A DNA stretch of 64,000 bases from positions 434,001 to 498,000 of the forward strand of contig NZ_JBNFTW010000001.1 of the NCBI RefSeq assembly GCF_049943955.1. The letters run 5' to 3'. Below are positions 18,391 to 26,279 of this stretch, piece after piece. The notes beneath the pieces were generated by a model. It had not been told where the DNA came from. It was given only the letters and a program-made list of their open reading frames with translations, and searched no databases. The position numbers were made by a program, and so were the translations under genes. Origin of the DNA: Desulfosporosinus sp049943955 (GTDB lineage Bacteria; Bacillota; Desulfitobacteriia; Desulfitobacteriales; Desulfitobacteriaceae). Every line of letters begins with the position of its first letter. Positions within the stretch are counted from its first letter, which is position 1.

Positions 18391-18425
18391 ACAAAAATAA
18401 CCTCTAAGCAGAGGTTATTTTTGTT
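18391..18425 (+). terminator. Rho-independent terminator of the flagellar/chemotaxis operon
   Basis: A perfect 15-bp stem: left arm 18391-18405, loop AAGC at 18406-18409, right arm 18410-18424, with T-rich bases inside and after the right arm. It starts directly after the stop codon of the secreted Ig-like protein. The left arm begins with an A-run, so it might also terminate minus-strand transcripts. Confidence 0.9.
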
Positions 18426-18825
18426 TTAAAGCAAATTACTAATATTGAAGAAGGGAGTAATTTGATTAAATATTGACTTTAAAATAAACATTTATAAAAT
18501 TAAACAGAAAGTTATTAAGTAGAAATTATTATTTGGTAACCTTATTGATAAGGATTTAACACAGTGCCAAAAGGATAAAAAATGATACGAAAGATGTAAA
18601 ACAGCTTATGGGGGGATATTTAGGTTTAAGGAAGAATTTGCTTGTTGCTAAACTCAACCTCTATGGGTTATATATTTTTTTAATCGTGAATGATTTTTCT
18701 TAATATAAATTTATCATGGGCGAATACGAAAATGCCTAATTATAGTGTGAAAAGTTAACTTCAAATCTTGCAATACTAAGATGATTAATGACAAAATTAA
18801 ATAAACTAAATTTTAAAGAGGGTAA
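18426..18825. other. AT-rich intergenic region, nothing firm identified
   Basis: 400 bases between the flagellar operon terminator and the next gene. It is clearly more AT-rich than its surroundings. No ORF of convincing coding character, no clear riboswitch and no repeat were found. Several poorly spaced TTGACT- and TATAAT-like hexamers occur near 18470-18500 but do not form a good promoter. A ribosome site (AAAGAGGG) precedes the next gene. Confidence 0.6.
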
Positions 18826-19275
18826 ATGATGGCAGCTTATTATCGCTATCTTTGGAGTGCGACCTGGCCTAATCTGATCGGGCTTTTTCTGATCTGGGGG
18901 CTTGTTCTTGTGCGCTTGGGTTGGAAATTCAGGCATACCTGGCGTTTTGAACATGATGTCTTGGGTTTTATAGTGCTTGGGCTGAAAGTTCTGATTTGGG
19001 CAGGAGTATTAGGTATATATACAGAATCCTTATTACTGTCCCAGCCGGACTGGTTTAAGCAGCCGGGGGTTATTCAAGGCTCAGTTATGGGAAAAGCATT
19101 TGACTCAAGATTAGGGACCTATGTTTTGGAAGTCGGGGACAATAAAAAACAACAGCCCTTTTATATAGATCAAATGGCTTATGGGCAGATTAAGCTTGAA
19201 GACCAGGTTAAATTAACGTATTTACCGGTGCGGAGAGATGTTGTGAGCTGTCAGGTTCTTAAAAGTTTGCATTAA
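18826..19275 (+). CDS. Membrane protein with C-terminal soluble domain, unknown function
   Basis: A 149-residue protein starting MMAAYYRYLW. Two hydrophobic helices (about residues 14-30 and 45-68) precede a soluble beta-rich segment of about 75 residues with LGTYVLEVGDNKKQQPFYID. I do not recognise the family. The start is ATG at 18826 or the next codon, after AAAGAGGG. It stands alone, with a 400-base gap before and a 234-base gap after, so it is probably its own transcription unit. Confidence 0.65.
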   Translation: MMAAYYRYLWSATWPNLIGLFLIWGLVLVRLGWKFRHTWRFEHDVLGFIVLGLKVLIWAGVLGIYTESLLLSQPDWFKQPGVIQGSVMGKAFDSRLGTYVLEVGDNKKQQPFYIDQMAYGQIKLEDQVKLTYLPVRRDVVSCQVLKSLH

Positions 19276-19433
19276 AGTAAAAATTCCATTAAAATTGGAT
19301 AAAAAGAGGGGGTTTGATTAAGCCTGAACCAGGAAAGACTACTTTTAGTACTGGAAAAATTTTAGGGATTAATGACCGATATTTTGAATTTATTAAACTT
19401 TTATAAAGATCGTCAATATCTATGGTTTTATCT

Positions 19434-19462
19434 GAAAAAGTACTGGCTTAATATGATATAAT
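19434..19462 (+). promoter_or_regulatory. Candidate extended -10 promoter of mecA
   Basis: TATAAT at 19457-19462 preceded by TG at 19454-19455 (TGnTATAAT, an extended -10). No good -35 hexamer lies 16-18 bases upstream, which is tolerable for extended -10 promoters. It lies 47 bases before the mecA ATG. Confidence 0.55.
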
Positions 19463-19509
19463 GAGAATAAGATAGGGTATGAGCTTGATGCGGAAAGGAG
19501 AGTGGGGAT

Positions 19510-20112
19510 ATGCGTGTACAAAAAGTTAATGAGCATACCATCCGCATCTTTATCTCCTTGACAGAACTAACTGACAGGGATATTACGATGGCTGATTTGT
19601 TTCAACGATCAGCAAAAACGGAACAATTGTTTTGGGAACTCATTGCGCAAGCGAGAGAGGAAGTTGAATTCAATTTAGACCAACCCTTTTGGATTCAGGC
19701 TACTGTGGCGACCAATGATGAGTTTGTCATAACCATTATGAAGCAAGAAGAACAACTCGAAGGGTTGATCAAGGAAAAGGCTGTACGCAAACCCGTAAAG
19801 GGACGTGTAACGGAATTAGTTTATGTTTTTGCTGATTTCGAAGATGTGGTTTCTGCCGTGGGAAGATTACCTGCATTTAACCAATTGCGTTCAAGCCTCT
19901 ATCTATTTGAAGATGAGTATTACCTTATCTTAAGCCGGATGGGAGCAGGGAAGAAGAGACTCTTGGCCGAAGCTATTCTCGATGAATACGGGGAAATTGT
20001 AGCCATTGCGAGCGCTTTCTTAGGCGAACATGGGACGGTTATTATTCCCGAAAAGGCAGTGCAGGTACTCAATAATTCCTTTAATAAGCTCGAGCCGAAG
20101 GAGAACAAATAA
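19510..20112 (+). CDS. mecA: ClpC adaptor protein MecA
   Basis: A 200-residue protein with the MecA layout. The N-terminal substrate-binding half starts MRVQKVNEHTIRIFISL with DLFQRSAKTEQLFWEL near residues 36-51. A charged linker follows (about 80-105), and the C-terminal ClpC-binding half contains LVYVFADFEDVVSAVGRL and YYLILSRMGAG. It is slightly shorter than the B. subtilis protein of about 218 residues. MecA delivers substrates such as ComK to ClpCP and promotes ClpC assembly. The gene is monocistronic and convergent with the minus-strand zinc-ribbon gene. Confidence 0.88.
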   Translation: MRVQKVNEHTIRIFISLTELTDRDITMADLFQRSAKTEQLFWELIAQAREEVEFNLDQPFWIQATVATNDEFVITIMKQEEQLEGLIKEKAVRKPVKGRVTELVYVFADFEDVVSAVGRLPAFNQLRSSLYLFEDEYYLILSRMGAGKKRLLAEAILDEYGEIVAIASAFLGEHGTVIIPEKAVQVLNNSFNKLEPKENK

Positions 20113-20165
20113 AAAAGATAAGCTAAAACTTGGGACTGTCAATAAGATAGTGATGCTATCTAAAA

Positions 20166-20204
20166 AATTGAGCCTTCACGACACGTAAGTGACGGAAGGC
20201 TCTT
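20166..20204. terminator. Hairpin terminator between convergent mecA and the zinc-ribbon gene
   Basis: Inverted repeat GAGCCTTC (20170-20177) and GAAGGCTC (20195-20202) with a further short CAC/GTG stem inside the loop. On the minus strand the right arm is followed by AATTTTTT, a good T-tract; on the plus strand the tail is weak. It probably ends the minus-strand zinc-ribbon transcript and may also help terminate mecA. Confidence 0.65.
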
Positions 20205-20286
20205 AATTATAATCTTAAATATTAAGCTTACCCTCAGCTTCATAAGTTCGAGGATAAGACAACTATATAAGCAAAGGTAATTTGCC

Positions 20287-20490
20287 TCAGCCGAAGGAAA
20301 ATATTGCCGGTATCTGGTGTAAACAGCGGGAGCAAACATTTTTACCTTTAAACTTTTGAACCTCCATGGTTTCTCCGCAAAAGATGCAGGGCTGGAATCG
20401 GTTTTTCTTGCGAACAAGTTCAGAAAATGAAATGATAACAGCTTGTTGAGCTGGCTGGCGTAATGGCTGAGTCAAATTTGTGCTGGACAA
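20287..20490 (-). CDS. Small zinc-ribbon protein resembling the AbrB C-terminal ribbon
   Basis: A 67-residue minus-strand protein. Residues 35-58 contain CIFCGETMEV, then KFKGKNVCSRC: a CxxC-x15-CxxC zinc ribbon. This resembles the short zinc-ribbon tail found on some clostridial AbrB-type regulators, but no AbrB DNA-binding swapped-hairpin domain is present. Support for a real gene is a strong GAGGAGGAA ribosome site seven bases before the TTG start, a good minus-strand promoter, and a terminator beyond the stop. It is divergent from selA. The function is unknown. Confidence 0.75.
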   Translation of the reverse strand: MSSTNLTQPLRQPAQQAVIISFSELVRKKNRFQPCIFCGETMEVQKFKGKNVCSRCLHQIPAIFSFG

Positions 20491-20517
20491 TGAAATTCCT
20501 CCTCAATTAAGCTTGTG

Positions 20518-20546
20518 ACTATATCATATGCTAATATGGATGTCGA
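20518..20546 (-). promoter_or_regulatory. SigA-type promoter of the zinc-ribbon gene
   Basis: Read on the minus strand: TCGACA (20546-20541), 17-base spacer, TATAGT (20523-20518) with an extended -10 TG. It lies about 28 bases upstream of the TTG start of the zinc-ribbon gene. Confidence 0.65.
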
Positions 20547-20577
20547 AATCCTAAAAAGTGTGCAAGCCTTAAGAATG

Positions 20578-20583
20578 TATAAT
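20578..20583 (+). promoter_or_regulatory. Candidate -10 element of selA
   Basis: A consensus TATAAT at 20578-20583, 38 bases before the selA ATG, with no good -35 at the expected distance. It lies just beyond the divergent promoter of the zinc-ribbon gene, so the two units may share control. Confidence 0.45.
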
Positions 20584-20621
20584 TGGTCGCTTAAAAAACA
20601 GCCTGTGAGGAGTGTTAACCG

Positions 20622-22034
20622 ATGGAGGAAGATAAACAACGGCGTTTAAGAGCACTTCCGGCAGTTCATGAAGTGCTGGCTCGTCTGGAAGCAGAGGCGG
20701 AATTCGGTCCCTTCTTGACGAATAAGAGTAGCTTGCCCCGGATAAAACATTGCGTTCGACAGCTTTTACAAAAAGCGCGGGAAAATGTCTACAGAAATAC
20801 ATCGGATTGGGGTGGGGATGTTGAAGCGGAGGTTTGGCCGTGGCTATTGGACGAACTGTTTCAAGCCTTGGCTAATCCTGAAACAAATTTGCGCCGTGTG
20901 ATTAACGCCACTGGCGTTGTCTTACATACAAATTGCGGCCGAGCACTTCTTGCGCCGGAAATTGCCCGCTTCGTGGCTGCTCAAGCTGAACGATATAGTA
21001 ATCTGGAATTGAATATTGAGACTGGAGAACGGGGCTCACGCTATTCTCTTGTCGAGCAGCTCCTTTGTGAACTTACCGGTGCAGAAGCGGCTATGGTAGT
21101 CAATAATAATGCTGCAGCTGTACTGCTGATGATGAATACGTTTGCCTTGGGCAAAGAAGTCATTGTTTCCCGCGGCGAATTAGTTGAAGTTGGAGGATCC
21201 TTTCGAATACCTGAAGTTTTAAAAGCCGGAGGGGCAAAACTCGTTGAGGTGGGAAGTACAAATAAGACCTGGTACAGAGATTACGAAGATGCGATTTCCT
21301 CGGAAACAGCCCTTCTCTTGAAGGTTCATACCAGTAATTATCGACTGGAAGGCTTTACTCATGCCGTTGCTGGAGCAGAGTTGGTTGAGCTTGGAGAAAA
21401 ACGGGGTATTCCTGTTATGGAGGATTTAGGGAGCGGGAGTTTTTTTGATGGGACAAGTTTGGGTTTCCCTTCTGAACCAACGGTTCAGCAAACTGTAAAC
21501 GCTGGGCTGGACCTGGTCACTTTCAGCGGCGATAAATTGTTAGGTGGTCCGCAGGCCGGGATTATCGTCGGCAAACGACGTTTTATTGATCGCCTGAAAA
21601 CGAATCAATTGACGAGAGCTCTGAGAATTGATAAGTTGACGTTAGCTGCCTTAGAAGGAACGCTCCGAATGTACTTAAATGGAGAGGGCGGGGAAATCCC
21701 TGTTTGGAAAATGCTTTCCTATTCTTCCCAGGACTTGAAAGCCAAGGCAGAGGAGCTGAAATCTGTTTTGGAACTGAACAAGACTATTTCTGTGGCAATC
21801 CAAGAGGATGTATCGCAAGTAGGAGGCGGGGCATGGCCCACAGTGAATCTCCCAACATGGGTATGTTCCGTACGTCCTAAGCAAGGAAGTGTTAACGAAC
21901 TGGAAAGGTTCCTGCGTTTGGGTCCTGCAGCGATTCTAACCCGCATCCAGAAGGATTGGGTACTTTTCGATGTGCGAACTTTGCTCGTCGGAGACATTGA
22001 GGATATAGCGCAACGCCTTAATGATTGGAAATAG
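20622..22034 (+). CDS. selA: L-seryl-tRNA(Sec) selenium transferase SelA
   Basis: A 470-residue PLP enzyme of the normal SelA length. The N-terminal tRNA-binding helical region (residues 1-70, LRALPAVHEVLARLE) precedes NATGVVLHTNCGRALL, the fold-type I core with NNNAAAVLLMMNT, and the PLP-lysine region FSGDKLLGGPQAG near residue 305. SelA converts seryl-tRNA(Sec) to selenocysteinyl-tRNA(Sec) using selenophosphate. It is followed by selD, which makes that selenophosphate. TGAGGAG precedes the ATG. selB and selC (the tRNA) are not in the window. Confidence 0.97.
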   Translation: MEEDKQRRLRALPAVHEVLARLEAEAEFGPFLTNKSSLPRIKHCVRQLLQKARENVYRNTSDWGGDVEAEVWPWLLDELFQALANPETNLRRVINATGVVLHTNCGRALLAPEIARFVAAQAERYSNLELNIETGERGSRYSLVEQLLCELTGAEAAMVVNNNAAAVLLMMNTFALGKEVIVSRGELVEVGGSFRIPEVLKAGGAKLVEVGSTNKTWYRDYEDAISSETALLLKVHTSNYRLEGFTHAVAGAELVELGEKRGIPVMEDLGSGSFFDGTSLGFPSEPTVQQTVNAGLDLVTFSGDKLLGGPQAGIIVGKRRFIDRLKTNQLTRALRIDKLTLAALEGTLRMYLNGEGGEIPVWKMLSYSSQDLKAKAEELKSVLELNKTISVAIQEDVSQVGGGAWPTVNLPTWVCSVRPKQGSVNELERFLRLGPAAILTRIQKDWVLFDVRTLLVGDIEDIAQRLNDWK

Positions 22035-22074
22035 AGGGGTCGGCTTTAGCTGAATGAGTTCACTCTGTGTAAGG

Positions 22075-22102
22075 TTGACGTTGAGAGTAATAAGGCTATA
22101 AT
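22075..22102 (+). promoter_or_regulatory. Strong SigA-type promoter of selD
   Basis: TTGACG (22075-22080), 16-base spacer, TATAAT (22097-22102). It lies in the 125-base gap between selA and selD, 57 bases before the selD ATG, so selD can be expressed independently of selA. Confidence 0.75.
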
Positions 22103-22159
22103 TATAATTGCAACGTGATGCATAGTTATAACGTAAACTGTATTTTGGAGGTGACTTGA

Positions 22160-23233
22160 ATGGAACTTGATCTCAATAGTCAAGAAAAAATCCGCTTGAC
22201 CCAGTTCTCAACAAAAGCAGGCTGAGGATGCAAGATAGGTCCTGGGGACCTGGCACAAGTTTTGTGCTGCTTACCTCCAAATCAAGAAGATGCCAATTTG
22301 ATTGTAGGCCTGGATACTTCTGACGACGCTGGAGTCTATCGTATCAACGATGAACAGGCTCTTGTACAGAGCGTCGATTTCTTTACTCCCGTGGTGGATG
22401 ATCCTTATGCTTTTGGACAAATTGCTGCGGCCAATGCTTTAAGTGACATTTATGCCATGGGGGCCAAACCCTTGACGGCGATGAACTTAGTTTCGTTTCC
22501 CATTAGTAAATTAAAAATGGAAGTATTAGCCCAAATTCTTCAGGGCGGCAGTGACAAAATCCGGGAGTCGGGGGCAGTTTTGGTCGGAGGACATTCCATT
22601 GACGATTCTGAGCCGAAATATGGACTTTCCGTCACCGGAGTTGTTCATCCTGATAACGTTCTTTCCAATGCTAAAGCTGAGGCTGGCGATTACTTAGTCC
22701 TTACCAAACCTCTTGGCGTAGGAATTATTACGACAGGAATAAAGCGTGGTATTGTTTCTGCAAAGGCGGAACAAGAAGTTATTCAGGTCATGGCTGCTCT
22801 GAACAAAGGAGCTGCTGAAGCTGCCGTTGAAGCAGGTGTTCACGCGGTCACGGATATAACAGGTTTCGGATTGTTAGGACATTTACATGAGATGCTTTCG
22901 GCAAGCGGCTTAAGTGCTGAAGTATATGCTAAAGATGTCCCGGTTTTAGAGAGTGTTTGGCAATGCATAGAGCAACAGGCAATTCCCGGAGGGACAAGAG
23001 CCAATCAGCGTCACCTTGAAGGCTGGATAGAGTTTACTTCCGATGTACCCGAGGAGCTGCAGGTTGTGCTCTGTGATGCCATAACTTCTGGCGGACTTCT
23101 AATTGCGGTTTCCCAAGATCGTCTGGAACCTTTGCTAAGACAGCTGACTTTAACACAGACCCCGGCGGCTGCAGTGATCGGACGAGTCTGCAGTGGACAG
23201 CCCGGAAGAATTGCGATTTCCCTGCACCCATGA
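22160..23233 (+). CDS. selD: Selenide, water dikinase SelD, itself a selenoprotein (Sec at residue 22)
   Basis: A 357-residue protein if the in-frame TGA at 22223-22225 is read as selenocysteine. The N-terminus up to FSTKAG is followed by Sec-Gly-Cys-Lys, which matches the conserved catalytic (C/U)GCK motif of SelD; Lys25 is the catalytic lysine. The glycine-rich DTSDDAGVY, the GGHSIDD metal/ATP motif (near residue 145) and the VTDITGFGLLGH motif follow. The true start is the ATG at 22160 with TTGGAGGTGA just upstream; an ORF caller that stops at TGA would lose the catalytic site. SelD makes selenophosphate from selenide and ATP for SelA. It has its own promoter. Confidence 0.95.
22217..22270 (+). 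promoter_or_regulatory. Candidate bacterial SECIS region of selD
   Basis: Immediately downstream of the TGA (22223-22225) are two stems inside the coding sequence: AGGTCC/GGACCT (22237-22242 with 22246-22251, loop TGG) and GCACAA/TTGTGC (22253-22258 with 22262-22267, loop GTT). GCAG (22217-22220) can pair with CTGC (22267-22270) as an outer closing stem. A bacterial SECIS is expected within about 15-40 bases of the UGA with G residues in the apical loop; the first stem fits the distance. Which stem SelB binds is inference. Confidence 0.6.
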
Positions 23234-23276
23234 TACAATACCCCGTATATTGGAAAGGTAGCGGGGGGGATGAACT

Positions 23277-24854
23277 ATGAGAGATCCGATGCAAGCCTTG
23301 GCTACTTGTTTTGAACAAGTAGCTTTTTTTTTCCCCAGCGGCAATCCTCACCTTCAAGAAAGTTTTGAGCAGCGAGCAAGGTATTTAGATACGAGGAATT
23401 ATCCAAGAGAAAAACTTGTTGATGCTTTAAAAGCCTATCACCAATTCTTAGGGGCAAACAGGAAAACACTGCAAATGATTGAAGAGCTGAGGCGTAATGA
23501 AACCTTAGTCGTTATTACCGGCCAACAAGCGGGGATTTTTACCGGACCTTTGTATACCTTATATAAGGCTATGACGATTATTCGTCTTGCTGAGGAACAA
23601 AGGGAAAGGCTTGGGCGGCCTGTTGTACCGGTATTTTGGATTGCCAGTGAGGATCATGACTGGATAGAAATACATAAAACCTACTTTTTAAATGATAAGG
23701 GGATGCCTTTTTCCTGCAGTCTTCCGGGTGACGGAGAAGGTAAATCAGTAGGAATCCTGCCTGTTCCTGCCTGGGAAGCTATTGAGCAGCAACTTTTGCA
23801 GCTTCCGGATGGTGAATTTAGAGCCTCAGTGCTCCGGGATTGCCGGCGATTTCTTAATCAAGCAGAAAATCTTGCCCAATGGTTTGCCTTAACCTTACAG
23901 TGGCTGCTCAAAAAATGGGGTCTGATCTTGTTTGATCCTTTGCTGCCGGAATTCAAATGTCTGGCGGCTCCAATGTATGAACAAATCCTTAAACTATATG
24001 GTGACGTTCGGGAGGCTCTGTTCCGGAGAACTGAGGCTTGGACACAACTTGGCTTTTCAGCCCAGATTCAGCCACTGGGAGGCGAAGTGAACTTATTCCT
24101 GGCCAATCCTGAACGCCGGGCGATTTTAAATCAGGGTCACGGTTTTTATTTAAGAGGCCAAGACAAAATCTTGGATAATGACCTTTTGCCCGCGTTGTTA
24201 AGGAAAAATCCTGAAACGTTTTCTCCCAATGTTGTTACTCGGCCAATTGTTCAGGAATTTTTATTCCCCACCTTAGCCTATGTTCCCGGTCCTGGAGAAT
24301 TGAATTATTGGGCACAGCTGGGTGACGTGTTTTCAACCTTTGGGTTCGTTATGCCCATCTTATTTCCCCGTTTGTCTGCAGTTATTGTGACACCTTCCTG
24401 GCAGAAAACTCTTGGCAAAGCAGGATTGACGTTGACTGATGTTTATCAGGGGTTAGACGGTTATAAAGAACGCTGTATTCGCGACCGGGATTCCCTGGAT
24501 ATTGAGCAACGTATACGGCAATTGAGGTCAGTGATCGAAAAAGGTTATAAAGAATTGGGGCCTCTTGAGGATATTCATGCTAACGTCCATGATTGGTTAA
24601 TTCGGAATGAAAAGAAAGTCAATCTCCAAATAGAATACTTAAGAAAAAAACTCTGGCAAGCTCAGCGCAAGAACTATAGTGCAGTTCTCGAGGGTTTAAG
24701 GGTGCTCGAGGATGGAATTACGCCTAATAAAGGGAGACAGGAGCGGATCCTGAATCCTTTGTACTTTGTTATACTGTTTGGCGAGGGCTTTGTTGAGCGT
24801 ATTGCTGAACTCCCTTTAACAGGAGATTTTTGCGAACAGAAGATTTTGCTGTGA
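23277..24854 (+). CDS. bshC: Bacillithiol biosynthesis cysteine-adding enzyme BshC
   Basis: A 525-residue protein. The recognisable core starts near residue 17 and includes VVITGQQAGIFTGPLYTLYK (about residues 81-100) and VVPVFWIASEDHDWIEI (about 118-134), both strong BshC signatures, and later REQ-type coiled-coil helices (about 420-470). BshC adds cysteine to GlcN-malate in the last step of bacillithiol synthesis. The N-terminus is about 15-25 residues shorter than in B. subtilis. The ATG at 23277 follows GGGGGGGA and is 43 bases after selD, so co-transcription is likely. A terminator-like hairpin lies inside codons 9-19. bshA is in the window at 37584; no bshB is. Confidence 0.93.
   Translation: MRDPMQALATCFEQVAFFFPSGNPHLQESFEQRARYLDTRNYPREKLVDALKAYHQFLGANRKTLQMIEELRRNETLVVITGQQAGIFTGPLYTLYKAMTIIRLAEEQRERLGRPVVPVFWIASEDHDWIEIHKTYFLNDKGMPFSCSLPGDGEGKSVGILPVPAWEAIEQQLLQLPDGEFRASVLRDCRRFLNQAENLAQWFALTLQWLLKKWGLILFDPLLPEFKCLAAPMYEQILKLYGDVREALFRRTEAWTQLGFSAQIQPLGGEVNLFLANPERRAILNQGHGFYLRGQDKILDNDLLPALLRKNPETFSPNVVTRPIVQEFLFPTLAYVPGPGELNYWAQLGDVFSTFGFVMPILFPRLSAVIVTPSWQKTLGKAGLTLTDVYQGLDGYKERCIRDRDSLDIEQRIRQLRSVIEKGYKELGPLEDIHANVHDWLIRNEKKVNLQIEYLRKKLWQAQRKNYSAVLEGLRVLEDGITPNKGRQERILNPLYFVILFGEGFVERIAELPLTGDFCEQKILL
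23301..23332 (+). terminator. Terminator-like hairpin inside the 5' end of bshC
   Basis: A perfect 10-bp stem, GCTACTTGTT (23301-23310) with AACAAGTAGC (23314-23323), loop TTG, followed directly by nine T residues (23324-23332). This is a canonical intrinsic terminator shape, but it lies within codons 9-19 of bshC. It could be the selD terminator, an attenuator of bshC, or both. Confidence 0.65.
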
Positions 24855-24920
24855 CTCTATTATTAAAAGGGACTGCAAGTGAATCTGTGAGGAATTGGCT
24901 ATAGCATTTTTGAAAAAGGA

Positions 24921-24980
24921 AAAGGTCTGAAAGGGTTAAAAGCGTTAAACGCATTAAACGCATCCTTTCGGACCTTTTTT
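24921..24980 (+). terminator. Rho-independent terminator of the selD-bshC unit
   Basis: A 14-bp stem with one wobble pair, 24921-24934 with 24964-24977, followed by TTT. The loop holds a small direct repeat of TTAAACGCA. It lies 66 bases after the bshC stop. Confidence 0.8.
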
Positions 24981-25096
24981 GTATAGTTTTCAAAGACTTC
25001 TATTAAAAAGTAATAATTAAATGTAGAGGCAGGGCTTTTAGATGCTAAAATTTGGTTATAATTCAAGAAAGAGCTTTTATAATGGAGTTGTTATAG

Positions 25097-26152
25097 ATGA
25101 TCAATAAATGGGTCTCAAGGCTGACTGCGATCACGATCTGTGGGGTGCTAGCCCTTGGTTTTTGGGGGTATAAGGGATTTAGTGGCTCCGGGAAAACCAT
25201 TTCCAAGGAAAATTCCTTTAATGATTCAGCCAGAAACATAGATGAGCGGGTCAATGTTTTGCTCATCGGCGCTGATCAGAGACTTGAAGAAACAAAATTT
25301 AATACAGACTCTCTTATTGTTGCAAGCATCGACCCTAAAACACAGAGGATAAGCTTGCTGTCTATTCCTCGAGATACAAGAATTTTCCTCGCAGGACATG
25401 GATATATAAAAATTAATGCTGCAGCATCGTTGGAAAATTTGGATGCGTTACAAAATAGCGTGGAAGATTTAACCGGTGAGACAATCTCAGGTTATATTCT
25501 GACAAATTTCCAAGGCTTCAAGAAAATAATTGATACCTTGGGCGGGGTCCCAGTTGATGTGGAAAAGGATATGTATTATGAAACCGGTGATCAGGATGAT
25601 GGCTATATTAATCTGCATAAAGGTTTGCAGCGCCTTGACGGTGAGAAGGCCTTGGAGTATGCTCGTTTTCGGCATGATGCCCTATCCGATATTTCCCGGA
25701 CGGCTCGACAGCAGATTGTTTTAAAGGCTGTGGCTAAAGAAATGGTTCAATTGAGCACGTTACCAAAGCTGCCTTATCTTGTTCCGGAATTAATGCAGGC
25801 TGTAACAACCAATTTATCGGTCAAGGATATACTAGCCGTAGCTAAGACTGCCGTAGGTTTTAATAGCGCAAATGTTATTTCCCAGACCTTACCGGGGTCA
25901 TTTTTAGAGGTTGATGGTGTGAGTTATTGGCAAGTTGATCCTATGGATGTTAAGAAAGTTGTTGCAAATTTGCAGCAAGGGTTGACGACGGACAGAGTCA
26001 TCGACGAAGAGCCTGTTGACTTATTAAAACCTGTTATTCCAACACCCAGTAAGCCACTGCCCAAAGTCCCAGGGAACAGTCTGGATCCGAACGGGACTAA
26101 ATCCTCAGATTATGAAATTTTTAATGTCGAAGCAAGCCAAAATACTCCCTGA
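25097..26152 (+). CDS. LytR-CpsA-Psr (LCP) family cell-wall glycopolymer ligase
   Basis: A 351-residue protein with one N-terminal membrane anchor (about residues 9-27) and an extracellular LCP domain (about 50-220). Landmarks are VNVLLIGADQR, TDSLIVASIDP, LLSIPRDTRIF with the catalytic/pyrophosphate-binding arginines, and LDGEKALEYARFRHD. LCP enzymes transfer lipid-linked glycopolymers such as teichoic acid or capsule to peptidoglycan. The C-terminal 120 residues are variable and end in a Pro-rich tail. The gene is monocistronic; a TATAAT at 25057-25062 lies 35 bases upstream of the ATG. Confidence 0.93.
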   Translation: MINKWVSRLTAITICGVLALGFWGYKGFSGSGKTISKENSFNDSARNIDERVNVLLIGADQRLEETKFNTDSLIVASIDPKTQRISLLSIPRDTRIFLAGHGYIKINAAASLENLDALQNSVEDLTGETISGYILTNFQGFKKIIDTLGGVPVDVEKDMYYETGDQDDGYINLHKGLQRLDGEKALEYARFRHDALSDISRTARQQIVLKAVAKEMVQLSTLPKLPYLVPELMQAVTTNLSVKDILAVAKTAVGFNSANVISQTLPGSFLEVDGVSYWQVDPMDVKKVVANLQQGLTTDRVIDEEPVDLLKPVIPTPSKPLPKVPGNSLDPNGTKSSDYEIFNVEASQNTP

Positions 26153-26279
26153 TTTTCAGAAGATTATCCTAAATTATAAAATATTATCAGCTTTTAGGAC
26201 CAAAGACCTATGTGGTTTTCGATAAATTTCTGATATGTTAAATTTAAAGGTAATTTTTTCAATGAGCGGGGAGATAAAG

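Noticed and set aside
18540..18640. Possible c-di-GMP-I (GEMM) riboswitch before the membrane protein at 18826
   Set aside because: Fragments such as GCCAAAA and CGAAAG recall the GEMM core, but the stem around the GAAA loop does not form and the conserved GGCAAACC and CGCAAAGC elements are not matched.
22223..22225. TGA in selD as a frameshift or nonsense mutation
   Set aside because: It is in frame, falls exactly on the catalytic Cys/Sec position and is flanked by conserved residues on both sides, with selA next door; selenocysteine is the better explanation.
22262..23233. selD starting at the downstream TTG at 22262
   Set aside because: This would lose the catalytic (C/U)GCK motif; the ATG at 22160 has a strong GGAGGTGA site and a promoter upstream.
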